64,000 nt of DNA from Hyphomicrobiales bacterium (GTDB lineage Bacteria; Pseudomonadota; Alphaproteobacteria; Rhizobiales; Rhizobiaceae). The notes under the pieces were generated by a model. That model saw nothing but the letters and a program-made list of their open reading frames with translations. It made no database searches and had not been told where the DNA came from. Positions 24,081-32,069 of this stretch are shown here, piece by piece (positions within the stretch are counted from its first letter, which is position 1; each line of letters opens with the position of its first letter). The DNA lies in NCBI GenBank assembly GCA_900466475.1, contig UBMI01000019.1:62505-126504 (forward strand), given 5' to 3'. Both the position numbers and the translations under genes were made by a program.

Positions 24081-24875
24081 ATGACCAGCCTCGACCGATG
24101 GACCGCCCACACGCCGATGTCGGACCCCGGCCAACAGGCGGAGGCTATCGCAGCTTTGCCTGACGAGGTCGGGCATCTCGCCGGCATCGTCCAGGGCCTG
24201 CTGGTGCATTCCAGCTGGCTCGGGGACTATGGTCTCGACGCCTCGAGGCTCGGGCCGGGTGCGCGCCAGACCCTGCCGATCGCCGAACGGCTTGCCGACA
24301 TCATGCAGCGCGACGACCGTCCTCTCGCCCAGGCGCGGCCGGCCGACAGGCGATCCGTTGGAACATGCCGGGATTTCGCGCTCATGCTTTGTGCATTTCT
24401 CCGCAGCAAGGGCGTTCCCGCGCGTGTGCGATGCGGCTTCGCATCCTATTTCTCGACGGAGTGGGAAGATCACTGGATCTGCGAATATCGGGATGGCGGG
24501 ACGGGCGAGTGGCGGCTTGCCGATGCACAGATTGACGCGATGCTGAGAAGCAGGAAACACATTGAATTCGACGCCGCCGACATGCCCCGCAGCGCTTTCC
24601 TCATGGCAGGGGAAGCCTGGCTGAAATGCCGCCGCGGAGAGGCCGAGCCCGCAAGCTTCGGCCATGGCGGCACAACCGGCCTCTGGTTCGTGAAGATCAA
24701 TGTCCTGCGCGACCACCTTGTCCTGAACGATCGGGAGACCTCCGAGTGGGATCGCTGGCGCGAGGCACCGGAGGCAAGCCGGCAGGTGCCACCCGATGAG
24801 CTGGCATGGCTGGATGATCTCGCCGCCCGCCCGTATCAGTCGCTCGTCGCCCGCAAGCCGGACTGGCTGGCCTAG
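24081..24875 (+). CDS. Transglutaminase-like domain protein
   Basis: 264 aa. The triad of the transglutaminase/cysteine-protease fold is readable: Cys in VGTCRDFALMLCAFLRSKGV, His in EDHWICEY, Asp in WRLADAQID. The start at 24081 is preceded by GGGAGCC; an ATG four codons upstream is possible. It is likely cytoplasmic, as no signal peptide is seen. Bacterial members hydrolyse or crosslink peptides; the target is unknown. It stands alone. Confidence 0.85.
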   Translation: MTSLDRWTAHTPMSDPGQQAEAIAALPDEVGHLAGIVQGLLVHSSWLGDYGLDASRLGPGARQTLPIAERLADIMQRDDRPLAQARPADRRSVGTCRDFALMLCAFLRSKGVPARVRCGFASYFSTEWEDHWICEYRDGGTGEWRLADAQIDAMLRSRKHIEFDAADMPRSAFLMAGEAWLKCRRGEAEPASFGHGGTTGLWFVKINVLRDHLVLNDRETSEWDRWREAPEASRQVPPDELAWLDDLAARPYQSLVARKPDWLA

Positions 24876-24976
24876 GTTTGGTTACGTGGCTGGAGAGGCC
24901 GGCTGTGCTGGACGATCAAAAAACGAAAACCTAAAAGAGATCGACCCCAAGCCCGCGATTTGAAGGAGGAGAAGAA

Positions 24977-25471
24977 ATGGAGCGTATCGAGAGGGAAGTG
25001 AGCGGCGGCTGCCAGTGCGGGGCCGTGCGCTACCACGCCACCGCGATGCACGACAATTCGCATCTCTGCCATTGCCGCATGTGCCAGAAAGCCTCGGGCA
25101 ACGTCTTTGCCGCGCTTGTCGCCGCGCCCGACGATGCGCTCACCTGGACACGCGGCAGGCCTCAAGTCTGGAAGAGCTCGGAGCTTGTCGAGCGCGGCTT
25201 CTGCGCCAATTGCGGCACGCCGCTGTTCTTCCACCACCTCGAAAACGGCCGCACCAATCTGATGATCGGTTCGCTCGACGATCCGCACGCCTTTCCGCCG
25301 CATGCCAGCACCTGCACCGAGAACATGGTGGGGTGGTTCGATACGATCACGGGCATTGAAAATACCGGTGCGACCGAAACCAACGGTGCCGACTGGGCTG
25401 CGGCGATCAAGGAGAGCAGCAACCAGCACCCCGACCACGATACGAGTTCATGGATGGTCAAGGGGGCGTGA
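24977..25471 (+). CDS. GFA (CENP-V type) zinc-binding family protein
   Basis: 164 aa. The zinc ligands are in GGCQCGAVRYH (C-x-C), LCHCRMCQKASG (C-x-C-x2-C) and FCANCGTPLFF (C-x2-C), as in glutathione-dependent formaldehyde-activating (Gfa) proteins. A direct role in formaldehyde detoxification is proven only for a few members. GGAGGAG precedes the ATG. It converges with the gene at 25494. Confidence 0.9.
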   Translation: MERIEREVSGGCQCGAVRYHATAMHDNSHLCHCRMCQKASGNVFAALVAAPDDALTWTRGRPQVWKSSELVERGFCANCGTPLFFHHLENGRTNLMIGSLDDPHAFPPHASTCTENMVGWFDTITGIENTGATETNGADWAAAIKESSNQHPDHDTSSWMVKGA

Positions 25472-25493
25472 TGGCTGACTCCTATTCCGCCGG

Positions 25494-26231
25494 TCACGAG
25501 GGGATGGGCTGCGGCTCGATGCCGACGTCGAGCAGATCGATCGAGACGGCGACCCGATCGAGGATGGGCCGGTTGTCCGGGCCGGTTGCGTAAACCCTGC
25601 GCTTCGTCGGGATTATCAAGCCACCGAAACTCCTGTGGTCGCTTGCATAGTTGGCGCTCCTGGTGCCGCCCATGATGTCGACGCTGTAGTCATGGCGCCG
25701 CAACAGGCCATCCGCATTGAAATAGAAGGTCTGCACGGTGGAATGGCTCGGGACGGTCGGCGGGAAGGTTACCTTCAGCCGGCGCCAGGTTTCATCCTCT
25801 TCCTGCCACGGCTCGATCTCCTCCGTCCTGAAACCGGGAAGCGTGAAGAGAAACGGCGTCGTCAGATAGGTCCACATGGCATAGCCGGTGAAATAGATCA
25901 GGTGCTGCCGGTCCCAGGGTGTGGTGATCGTATGTCCTTCAAAGAGGGAACGCGGTGCGGCACGGTCCTCGATGACGTCGCCGCTGTCAGCAACGACAGC
26001 CGTTTGCTCCGGTTCCCAGACGCAATGCTGCCCTTTCTCCAGGAAGGGCGTGAATTCGGTGTGCGGACGACGGGTGGAGACCGACGTGTGGATGTCGGCA
26101 TAGACATCCGGCCAGCCCTTCACATGCCAGACCGCGCCGCCAACTTTGATATGCGCATGCAATTGCTCGATCTGCTGCCAGCGTTGCAGGCCGCCATGCG
26201 CTTCGATTGCGAGATCCAATAGGTCGGTCAC
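25494..26231 (-). CDS. Hypothetical protein divergent from an HxlR regulator
   Basis: 245 aa starting with GTG, preceded by GGAGGG at 8 bases. It begins DLLDLAIEAHGGLQRWQQIE, the N-terminal block also found in LolA-like/outer-membrane sorting-type beta proteins, but no signal peptide is present. Later blocks alternate in beta pattern (TFYFNADGLLRRHDYSVDIM, IPTKRRVYATG). The layout (HxlR divergent, shared direct-repeat operator) suggests an inducible metabolic or stress protein. The enzymatic role is unknown. Confidence 0.75.
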   Translation of the reverse strand: MTDLLDLAIEAHGGLQRWQQIEQLHAHIKVGGAVWHVKGWPDVYADIHTSVSTRRPHTEFTPFLEKGQHCVWEPEQTAVVADSGDVIEDRAAPRSLFEGHTITTPWDRQHLIYFTGYAMWTYLTTPFLFTLPGFRTEEIEPWQEEDETWRRLKVTFPPTVPSHSTVQTFYFNADGLLRRHDYSVDIMGGTRSANYASDHRSFGGLIIPTKRRVYATGPDNRPILDRVAVSIDLLDVGIEPQPIPS

Positions 26232-26263
26232 TTCGAGACCCTCCGGTTCGTGATGATCATAAA

Positions 26264-26318
26264 GGTTTAACTTTGAAACCTATCGACATCTATTCCGATA
26301 TGGTTTAACTTTGCAACC
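26264..26318. promoter_or_regulatory. Pair of 17-bp repeats, likely HxlR operators
   Basis: GGTTTAACTTTGAAACC (26264-26280) and GGTTTAACTTTGCAACC (26302-26318) differ at one base and are 38 bp apart. Each has GGTTT/AAACC-like inverted ends. They lie in the 111-bp gap between the divergent genes. Confidence 0.75.
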
Positions 26319-26342
26319 GTAATTCGGACGAAAGGCGGGAAA

Positions 26343-26795
26343 ATGAAGGGCAAGCGGACTGACATGGGGGATGCCCAGTGCGGGATCGCGCGGTCTCTGC
26401 AAGCCGTCGGTGATTGGTGGTCGCTCCTCATCATCAGGGAGGCTTTCAAGGGGCTTCGACGATTTTCCGAGTTTCAGAAGAGCCTCGGGCTCGCAAAGAA
26501 CATCCTCTCGGTTCGCCTGCGAAAGCTCGTGGAAGAGGGCATATTCACGGTGGAGCCGGACCCTGACTCCGCACTCAGCCATCTCTATCTCCTGACGCCG
26601 AAAGGCCGCCAGCTGAGCGTGGTCCTCGTTGCTCTCTGGCAATGGGGGGAGGAGCATTGCTTTGCAGAGGGTGAACTGAACTATGCGATCGTGGACAGCC
26701 TGAACCGGCAACCCTTGCAGAAGCTTCAGCTTGCAGCCCGGGACGGCCGGCCCCTGGACTCTCAACAGTTTCGCATTGACCCCCGGGATCGTTGA
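26343..26795 (+). CDS. HxlR family transcriptional regulator
   Basis: 150 aa. Winged helix: QAVGDWWSLLIIREAFKGLR, FSEFQKSLGLAKNILSVRLR, wing SHLYLLTPKG, with the N-terminal Cys (DAQCGIARS) typical of the family. It probably represses or activates the divergent gene at 25494 through the GGTTTAACTTTG repeats. A perfect CCCGGGATC hairpin overlaps its stop codon. Confidence 0.9.
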   Translation: MKGKRTDMGDAQCGIARSLQAVGDWWSLLIIREAFKGLRRFSEFQKSLGLAKNILSVRLRKLVEEGIFTVEPDPDSALSHLYLLTPKGRQLSVVLVALWQWGEEHCFAEGELNYAIVDSLNRQPLQKLQLAARDGRPLDSQQFRIDPRDR

Positions 26796-26802
26796 TCCCG
26801 GG
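26782..26802. terminator. Hairpin at the end of the HxlR gene
   Basis: CCCGGGATC-GTT-GATCCCGGG, a perfect 9-bp stem with a 3-base loop, overlaps the HxlR stop codon and faces the convergent thioesterase-like gene. Confidence 0.5.
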
Positions 26803-26819
26803 ATCGTTGAGCCCAGCCC

Positions 26820-27269
26820 CTAGGGAGCCTTCGTTGCAGGCGCAGGGCGCTTCTCGTCAAGCCTCTTCATGAAGCGCTCCATCTCGATAACGGCGCGCCG
26901 ATGCGTTCCTTCACCGATAAGACCGGCATCGTCACGGCAGGTTACGCTGAAGAGGAGCGACTTTCCGTCGATCTCCGCCAGTTCGATTTCCGCGGTGATG
27001 TTCATTCCGACCGGCGTTGCCGCGACGTGACTGACATTGACATGGGTGCCGACGGTGCGCTGTCCCTGACGAAGGAAAGGTCGAAGGCCCTGCACACAGG
27101 TCTGCTCGATGAAGGCAATCATGATTGCTGTCGCCAGCACCGGCGGCATGTCACGAAAACCGGGCCAGGAATCGTCGATCTCGGGAACCGTATGGATGGG
27201 GGCGACACGCAGCCGTTCCACATGACGCAGCCCGACAAAGAGTGGCGGCAGTTCGGCGGACTGTCTCAT
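26820..27269 (-). CDS. Thioesterase-like hotdog-fold protein
   Basis: 149 aa. The start at 27269 overlaps the stop of the upstream methyltransferase gene as ATGA, which settles it. The middle reads PPVLATAIMIAFIEQTCVQG followed by TVGTHVNVSHVAATPVGMNI, the pattern of fluoroacetyl-CoA-type and related thioesterases, in which the Glu of IEQTC and a Thr/His are catalytic. It would hydrolyse an acyl-CoA. It is third in a MarR-methyltransferase-thioesterase operon, translationally coupled. Confidence 0.8.
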   Translation of the reverse strand: MRQSAELPPLFVGLRHVERLRVAPIHTVPEIDDSWPGFRDMPPVLATAIMIAFIEQTCVQGLRPFLRQGQRTVGTHVNVSHVAATPVGMNITAEIELAEIDGKSLLFSVTCRDDAGLIGEGTHRRAVIEMERFMKRLDEKRPAPATKAP

Positions 27270-28033
27270 ATCTTGCCCAATCGCATATTGATCGGCCAGG
27301 AAATCGGCAGCTTCCGCGTTGGCTCGCCCCATAGGGACGAGACATCGCGTACGAAGCCCTCCAGAATATCATCGCGCCCGGCCTCGTTCACGCGCCGGAC
27401 GGCGGACCAGGTCGACAGGTAGCCCAGGAATTCTCCAAGCTCCCAGACACGATCGATCGTCATTTCGGGATAGGGCATCTCTTCGAATGGAAACTCGATG
27501 TCGGCATAGCCGGAATCCACAAGCTTGCGCTCCGGCGGCCAGTAGGGACCGATTTCATCGCTGTAGAACCTGTCGAACCGGTCCTGCAGGTCGGAAGGTG
27601 CAAGCCGCATCACGCCATAACTGAGCAAGGCGATGATCGCGCCGTCGTCGGCGACACGTCGCACCTCGGCGTAGAAACGCGGGCGGTCGAACCAGTGGGC
27701 CGCCTGCGCCGCGGTGATCAAGCTCGCGCTTGCGTCGGGCAGGGGGAGCTGTTCTGCGGGGGCACGGAGATAGTCGACGTTCGAAGGACCCTGCGCATTG
27801 GCGATCTGGTCTTCGCTGGGATCGATGCCGATGACCTTGTGGAAATGCTCCGCGAGCTGTCGCGTCAGCTGCCCGGTGCCGCATCCGACATCGACCGCGC
27901 AACCCCTGCCGCCGACGGTCTCAGCCAGAAACTTCGAAAGCCCCGCCGGATATTCCGGTCTGAACAACGCATAGGCCCTGCCGCCGATGTCGAACCAGTT
28001 TTTCGCAGGGATCGTCGAGGCGTTCCTAGCCAT
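27266..28033 (-). CDS. Class I SAM-dependent methyltransferase
   Basis: 255 aa. The start at 28033 overlaps the end of the MarR gene by 8 bases; an ATG 38 codons upstream would lie deep in MarR. Motif I CAVDVGCGTGQLTRQLAEHF, motif II VIGIDPSEDQIANAQ, and LPLPDASASLITAAQAAHWF give a UbiE/Methyltransf_11 domain with the AHWF motif seen in trans-aconitate-type methyltransferases. The substrate is unknown. It is the middle gene of the three-gene operon. Confidence 0.88.
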   Translation of the reverse strand: MARNASTIPAKNWFDIGGRAYALFRPEYPAGLSKFLAETVGGRGCAVDVGCGTGQLTRQLAEHFHKVIGIDPSEDQIANAQGPSNVDYLRAPAEQLPLPDASASLITAAQAAHWFDRPRFYAEVRRVADDGAIIALLSYGVMRLAPSDLQDRFDRFYSDEIGPYWPPERKLVDSGYADIEFPFEEMPYPEMTIDRVWELGEFLGYLSTWSAVRRVNEAGRDDILEGFVRDVSSLWGEPTRKLPISWPINMRLGKI

Positions 28034-28505
28034 CAGTCTTTCCCGCCCGTTCCGCATCCGCCAGCCGGTCAGCAAAGCCCTGTCTCTCAAGGGCGGTCGC
28101 AAGGCTTCCCAACATGTCGAGCAGCGGGAATCCGATTTCCGTCTCAAGCGCGCCGATGGCGCGGAACGTCGTTTCCCAATGGGGTTCCAGCCTCTTCAGA
28201 AGTTCCAGGCCGCGCCTGGTCAGCTTCAGGCCGCTCTTGCGTCCGTCTTCCAGATCGTGCCGAACGACCAGATCGTCCTTCAGCATCAGGCTCACGGTCT
28301 GGCTGATCGCCCCTTGCGTGAGGCGGCTGGCGGTCGTGATATCAGTCACCGTGACGGCTCCTGCGCTGAGGGCACGGAGCACGGGCGTATAGCGGGGGCG
28401 GTAGTCGATTTCCATGGCCCGATAGCGCTCGGCTGCGCCCTGGTCCACCAATTCGCCGACATATCGAAGGAGTTCGCCCAGACCGGGCCTGTCTTTGTCG
28501 CTCAT
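28026..28505 (-). CDS. MarR family regulator, first gene of a three-gene operon
   Basis: 159 aa. The winged helix is VTVTDITTASRLTQGAISQT, then VSLMLKDDLVVRHDLEDGRK, with flanking dimer helices. A 28-bp near-perfect palindrome begins 7 bases upstream of its ATG, so autorepression of the whole operon is very likely. The start and stop overlaps with the two following genes indicate one transcript. The inducer may be the methyltransferase/thioesterase substrate. Confidence 0.88.
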   Translation of the reverse strand: MSDKDRPGLGELLRYVGELVDQGAAERYRAMEIDYRPRYTPVLRALSAGAVTVTDITTASRLTQGAISQTVSLMLKDDLVVRHDLEDGRKSGLKLTRRGLELLKRLEPHWETTFRAIGALETEIGFPLLDMLGSLATALERQGFADRLADAERAGKTDG

Positions 28506-28511
28506 GGACAG

Positions 28512-28539
28512 GAAATTATATTAGCGCTAATGTAATTTC
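28512..28539. promoter_or_regulatory. 28-bp palindromic MarR operator
   Basis: Symmetric about AGC/GCT at 28525/28526 (core ATTAGCGCTAAT) with only one mismatched pair over 28 bases. It lies immediately before the MarR start codon. Confidence 0.8.
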
Positions 28540-28715
28540 AAGCGCCCATCGTCATTCGCTCGACGAAGCCCTCATGTTCGACAGAACCCAGCGCGTCAGC
28601 TGCGTTAAAGGCTCAGCGAGGGACCTGCCGAGGGTGGTAAGACTAAGATGGCCTTTGTTCCACGCATCGGCCATTGCGATCTCCTCGCATCACGACACAG
28701 AGAGAGCAGGACCAA

Positions 28716-29921
28716 TCACCGGACAAGGAACCCAAGCACGGCTGCGTTTGCAAGATCGATGAAGAATGCGGAGACGAGCGGCAGGATGATGAATGCGATG
28801 GTCGCTGCTCCGTGGATCTTGGTGACCGCCGTCATGTTGGCTATTGCCGTGGGGGTGGCTCCGAGCGAAATCCCGCAAAAGCCGGCGGAAATGACTGCCG
28901 CATTGTAGTTGCGCCCCATGGCCGGGAACACGACGAAGATGATGTAGACGATGGCCGCAAGCGTCTGCACCGCCAGCACGATCGCGAGCGAAAGGCCCAG
29001 GCCGCTCAAGGCCCACAACTGCATGCTCATCAAGGACATCGCCAGGAATACGTTCAGAGAGAGATCGGATATGAGCGCCAGACCGCGGGTGTGTGCTGGC
29101 CAGGGCAAATTCGGAGCCAGGATCGGAATGCTGTTCGTCATCACGATGGCGACCAGCAGACAGACGACGAACAGCGGAAGATTGATCCCGGCTTCAAGGA
29201 TAAGCTCGTGCAGGGCGTAGCCGATGATGATGGCAATATTTGTCACCAGCAATGTGCGCAACAGGCTGATGTAGCTGACATCGTCTTCCTGGCCGGCAAC
29301 GGCATCCCGCGACACGCCGATCGTCAGCTCCTGGTCTTTGGGGCCACTCAGGCCATTCCGGGCGATCAGATACTGCGCGATTGGTCCCCCGATCAGACTG
29401 GCGACGACCAGGCCGAGCGTTGCGCTGGCAATGCCGATTTCGAGAGCATTGGTGAGGCCGAAACGGCTCGACACCATAGGTGCCCAGGCAATCGCCGTGC
29501 CGTGCCCTCCGATCAGTGAAATCGAACCGAGAAGGATTGCCATGCCTTGCGGAAGACCGAGCACTTCGCTCGCCCCCATGGAAAGGAGGTTCTGGATGAC
29601 AAGAAACGCAAGCGTGAGGGCCAGCAGGATGAGAAACGGTTTGCCCCCGGCAAAGAGATCGGAGACCCGCGCGTTCAGGCCAACGCCGGTGAAAAAGTAA
29701 AGCAGCAGCATGTCGCGTGCGGCAAGCTCGAAGCTGATCTCGATATCGAAGAACTCGTAGGCGACGAGCGTCACGAGCGCTGCCAGCAGCCCGCCCGTGA
29801 CGGCTTCCGGGATGCTCCAGCGGGTGAGGACGGGGATGAGCCGATTGAGGTTCGCGCCGGCAAAGAACACGAGGATCGCTATGGTGAAGGAGAGCAGTCC
29901 CGGGACCTGTATTGTCGACAT
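28716..29921 (-). CDS. gltS: Sodium/glutamate symporter
   Basis: 401 aa, the normal GltS length, with about ten membrane segments in two inverted halves. Diagnostic stretches are ILVFFAGANLNRLIPVLTRW, LLLYFFTGVGLNARVSDL, LLGSISLIGGHGTAIAWAP and AVISAGFCGISLGATPTAIA (paired GG/GG-like re-entrant loops). It imports glutamate with sodium across the inner membrane. AAGGTGG precedes the ATG. The first 162 bases of the gene and about 99 bases before it are repeated at 31908-32168, on the far side of an insertion. Confidence 0.93.
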   Translation of the reverse strand: MSTIQVPGLLSFTIAILVFFAGANLNRLIPVLTRWSIPEAVTGGLLAALVTLVAYEFFDIEISFELAARDMLLLYFFTGVGLNARVSDLFAGGKPFLILLALTLAFLVIQNLLSMGASEVLGLPQGMAILLGSISLIGGHGTAIAWAPMVSSRFGLTNALEIGIASATLGLVVASLIGGPIAQYLIARNGLSGPKDQELTIGVSRDAVAGQEDDVSYISLLRTLLVTNIAIIIGYALHELILEAGINLPLFVVCLLVAIVMTNSIPILAPNLPWPAHTRGLALISDLSLNVFLAMSLMSMQLWALSGLGLSLAIVLAVQTLAAIVYIIFVVFPAMGRNYNAAVISAGFCGISLGATPTAIANMTAVTKIHGAATIAFIILPLVSAFFIDLANAAVLGFLVR

Positions 29922-30020
29922 GTGCCACCTTCACCGTCAGATGCGCCGTATCGGTTGCAAAACACTGACACACGCGCTTTGACCGAACCAGTGAAAATAT
30001 TGTTTCGTCGTCTCGCTGCT
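29760..30020. repeat. Left copy of a 261-bp direct repeat (gltS 5' end and leader)
   Basis: Identical in length and about 96-97% identical to 31908-32168, with no indels and about ten mismatches, three of them in the last 15 bases. It contains the intact gltS start and the likely promoter region. Confidence 0.9.
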
Positions 30021-30269
30021 TCGAGCACACTATCGTGTATTTGTCGTCTCGACAGCCGGTTTGACGCTGCTTGCGCTGATCGTGTTCGTTGGAACCTTAG
30101 CACTCGATACGGGCCCTCACGAGGAAGAAGCTCGCTGTAATGATGCGGCGCCGCCCGCGGCGTTTCCGTTGCGGGCACCCCCATACGGGTGAGGCGTATT
30201 AAGTACACTGTATCATAGACGTTGCATATAGATCATTATACAATCGACAAGACTACAAGGGAGGGTGCC

Positions 30270-30383
30270 ATGTATCGGCATATGCTTTCGCTTCTAACTC
30301 AAGTTGCTATTCTGAGTGTAGCGTTGATGAGTTCGGACGTCGTTGCGCTGGCGTACGGTTGCGTCAATGGCGTATGCAATTAA
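30270..30383 (+). CDS. Predicted 37-aa secreted peptide with two cysteines
   Basis: An ATG with GGGAGGG at 5 bases encodes 37 aa. Residues 5-27 are a hydrophobic signal peptide (MLSLLTQVAILSVALMSSDV), leaving a short mature end ALAYGCVNGVCN with Cys31 and Cys36, able to form a disulfide. Its last 17 bases overlap the start of the large membrane protein gene in another frame, a coupling typical of co-translated pairs. It resembles short exported rhizobial peptides with a CVNGV motif, and only superficially the YGNGV box of class IIa bacteriocins. The function is unknown; it could also be a leader peptide that sets translation of the next gene. Confidence 0.5.
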   Translation: MYRHMLSLLTQVAILSVALMSSDVVALAYGCVNGVCN

Positions 30384-31899
30384 CTCCTCCGCCCTGAGCG
30401 ATGCGCTCGGAAGGCTTTTTTGGGGGCTGCTGATCTCGGCCCCCTTCTGTTGGATGATCTACGTCCAGCTCCGAAAATCATTCCGCACTAGAGTTAAAGC
30501 TAACAGCGTAAGCAGCGTCAGCTCCTTTTTTGAGCTTCAAGATTTCACAAACTCCACCAACTTGCAGGCATATTCTAGGTTGTATGGCTTCGCCTTTGCA
30601 GTGATACTTTGGATTGGCTTCGGGAGCCTCTGTATTTCCGAAAAGGTTGGTTCGAGTATGTCTGCTGAGTTGGTTAGAATTTTGGAGACGTTCTCCAAAA
30701 TTCAGGGAATACAGACCTTCACATCGTTCGTTGAAAGGCTACCGACGCCCCTTGCCTTGCTATTGGCTGCCCTGATTGTGACGATAGTGTTTTTTCCGCA
30801 CATCGCTGCAGCAATGAAGATCCTTAGAGAGTTTGCTCAAACTGCCATTGGCTTTGACAGCACTTGCGACCGTCTTGTGAATGTGGCGGCATCCGAGACA
30901 ATCCAGAAATACTCGTTCACTGACCTTCAAAAGCAATTTCCGGGCCATCCAGCGCTACCGCGGGAATATACCAACGAAGACGATCGAAAGAAGATCGAGT
31001 TTTTGATCCTCGAGGCAGCAACAGAAACCGCTGCAATCGACGGGTTGTTGGGCGCTCTGCAGAGCGTTTTGCGAAGGGCCGGTATTCAATCTAGACTTGA
31101 CGGCTATAATTTGTCGGTGATTAGGCTATCTGGCGTCGTTGTGATCATCGCAACCTATTTTGTAGCGGCGGTTGCTTACTGCGCTTTTGCTCCCTTCCTC
31201 GGACATTACTGGTGCGGAGACGCTGATTGCTATTTGCCGGTGCTGGGAACCTTTGCATTTCCCAACTACCAGGCCGGAACCGAAAAAACGGCGGTTTTGG
31301 CGAACTTGGTGATGGAAATGAGCCAAGTGTCATTACAGATCGTCTTTCCCTTTTTAATAGGCTTGGTATTGTTCGCGAGGCGACGGAAATGTGTCGCGAA
31401 TATTGGGCGAGGTGAGGCCGACTTTCTTCCGGTCGCCAGTTTTCAAATTTTGGCGTCGATAGGCTTCGGCGTCCTGTTTCAAATAGTGACGGTGATTTAC
31501 AGTGGGGTAGTTGGGCACCCCCTTCCCATTTTTAAGTTACAGCGTTTATTGGATGCGATTTTGCCCTGTCTGGTGGCACCGTCACTGACACTCCTTTGGG
31601 CAAAGATGGAGCCGCGCGGGCGTTATCGGGCGTTTGCGGTCTTTCCACTCGCAATCGCAGGCGGGCTGACATACGCTCTTATCGGCCTTTGCTATGACTG
31701 CCTTAAGCCTGAGGGGTTGTGGGTCTTCATCGACGGAGGCGTGCTCGCAACATACCTAATACTCATCTGCGGTGCGCTTTGGGCTTTTATCTATGTCGAT
31801 GATGCCGAGCCAGATCCCGATGACAAGCCAAATCTGAGAAGGGCGTTTCACGCACAGGGTCAACTGCCAGTGGTTGCAGCCCTACCTCAAGCTCCTTGA
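30367..31899 (+). CDS. Polytopic membrane protein of unknown family
   Basis: 510 aa. The ATG at 30367 is taken because the upstream TTG at 30343 has no site and the ATG overlaps the peptide gene. About nine hydrophobic segments: 17-34, 73-91, 127-150, 254-276, 320-337, 355-382, 397-412, 422-443, 452-477. A large polar region (151-250) lies between the third and fourth, and a short acidic tail (DDAEPDPDDKPN) follows the last. Cysteines cluster in one loop (HYWCGDADCYL). I do not recognise any transporter, kinase or protease motif. The gene is clearly AT-richer than its neighbours, ends 9 bases before the right repeat, and is the main cargo of the insertion. Confidence 0.8.
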   Translation: MAYAINSSALSDALGRLFWGLLISAPFCWMIYVQLRKSFRTRVKANSVSSVSSFFELQDFTNSTNLQAYSRLYGFAFAVILWIGFGSLCISEKVGSSMSAELVRILETFSKIQGIQTFTSFVERLPTPLALLLAALIVTIVFFPHIAAAMKILREFAQTAIGFDSTCDRLVNVAASETIQKYSFTDLQKQFPGHPALPREYTNEDDRKKIEFLILEAATETAAIDGLLGALQSVLRRAGIQSRLDGYNLSVIRLSGVVVIIATYFVAAVAYCAFAPFLGHYWCGDADCYLPVLGTFAFPNYQAGTEKTAVLANLVMEMSQVSLQIVFPFLIGLVLFARRRKCVANIGRGEADFLPVASFQILASIGFGVLFQIVTVIYSGVVGHPLPIFKLQRLLDAILPCLVAPSLTLLWAKMEPRGRYRAFAVFPLAIAGGLTYALIGLCYDCLKPEGLWVFIDGGVLATYLILICGALWAFIYVDDAEPDPDDKPNLRRAFHAQGQLPVVAALPQAP

Positions 31900-32069
31900 A
31901 TGGCTGTGGCGACGAGCGTCACGAGCGCTGCCAGCAGCCCGCCCGTGACTGCCTCCGGGATGCTCCAGCGGGTGAGGACGGGGATGAGCCGATTGAGGTT
32001 CGCGCCGGCGAAGAACACGAGGATCGCTATGGTGAACGACAGCAGTCCCGGGACCTGTATTGTCGACAT
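31887..32069 (-). pseudogene. Truncated gltS 5' copy
   Basis: The first 54 codons are identical in protein to gltS (MSTIQVPGLLSFTIAILVFF onward to VTLVA), with the same start context AAGGTGG. They then run into unrelated sequence for six codons (TAIQGA) and stop. It cannot make a transporter. All five base differences from the intact gene within these codons are silent, so it derives from another functional gltS rather than from a decaying duplicate. Confidence 0.85.

Larger units (their letters stand above)
30021..31907. mobile_element. Insertion between the gltS 5' direct repeats
   Basis: About 1.9 kb of unique DNA bounded by the 261-bp direct repeats. From about 30190 it is visibly AT-richer than the surroundings, and codon use differs. 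It carries a predicted 37-aa secreted peptide (30270) and a 510-aa membrane protein (30367). No transposase, integrase or short terminal inverted repeats are visible. Bases 30021-30190 keep host-like GC and hold an open frame without a start (LTLLALIVFVGTLALDTG, ending at PPYG), probably a truncated remnant. I infer arrival by homologous recombination with DNA carrying another gltS. Confidence 0.6.

Noticed and set aside
23827..24084. 85-aa plus-strand frame before the transglutaminase gene
   Set aside because: No ribosome site; unlike protein; it is opposite the degraded minus-strand remnant.
30270..30383. Class IIa bacteriocin (YGNGV box) for the 37-aa peptide
   Set aside because: The YGCVNGVCN end only resembles the box; length, cysteine spacing and host group do not fit that class.
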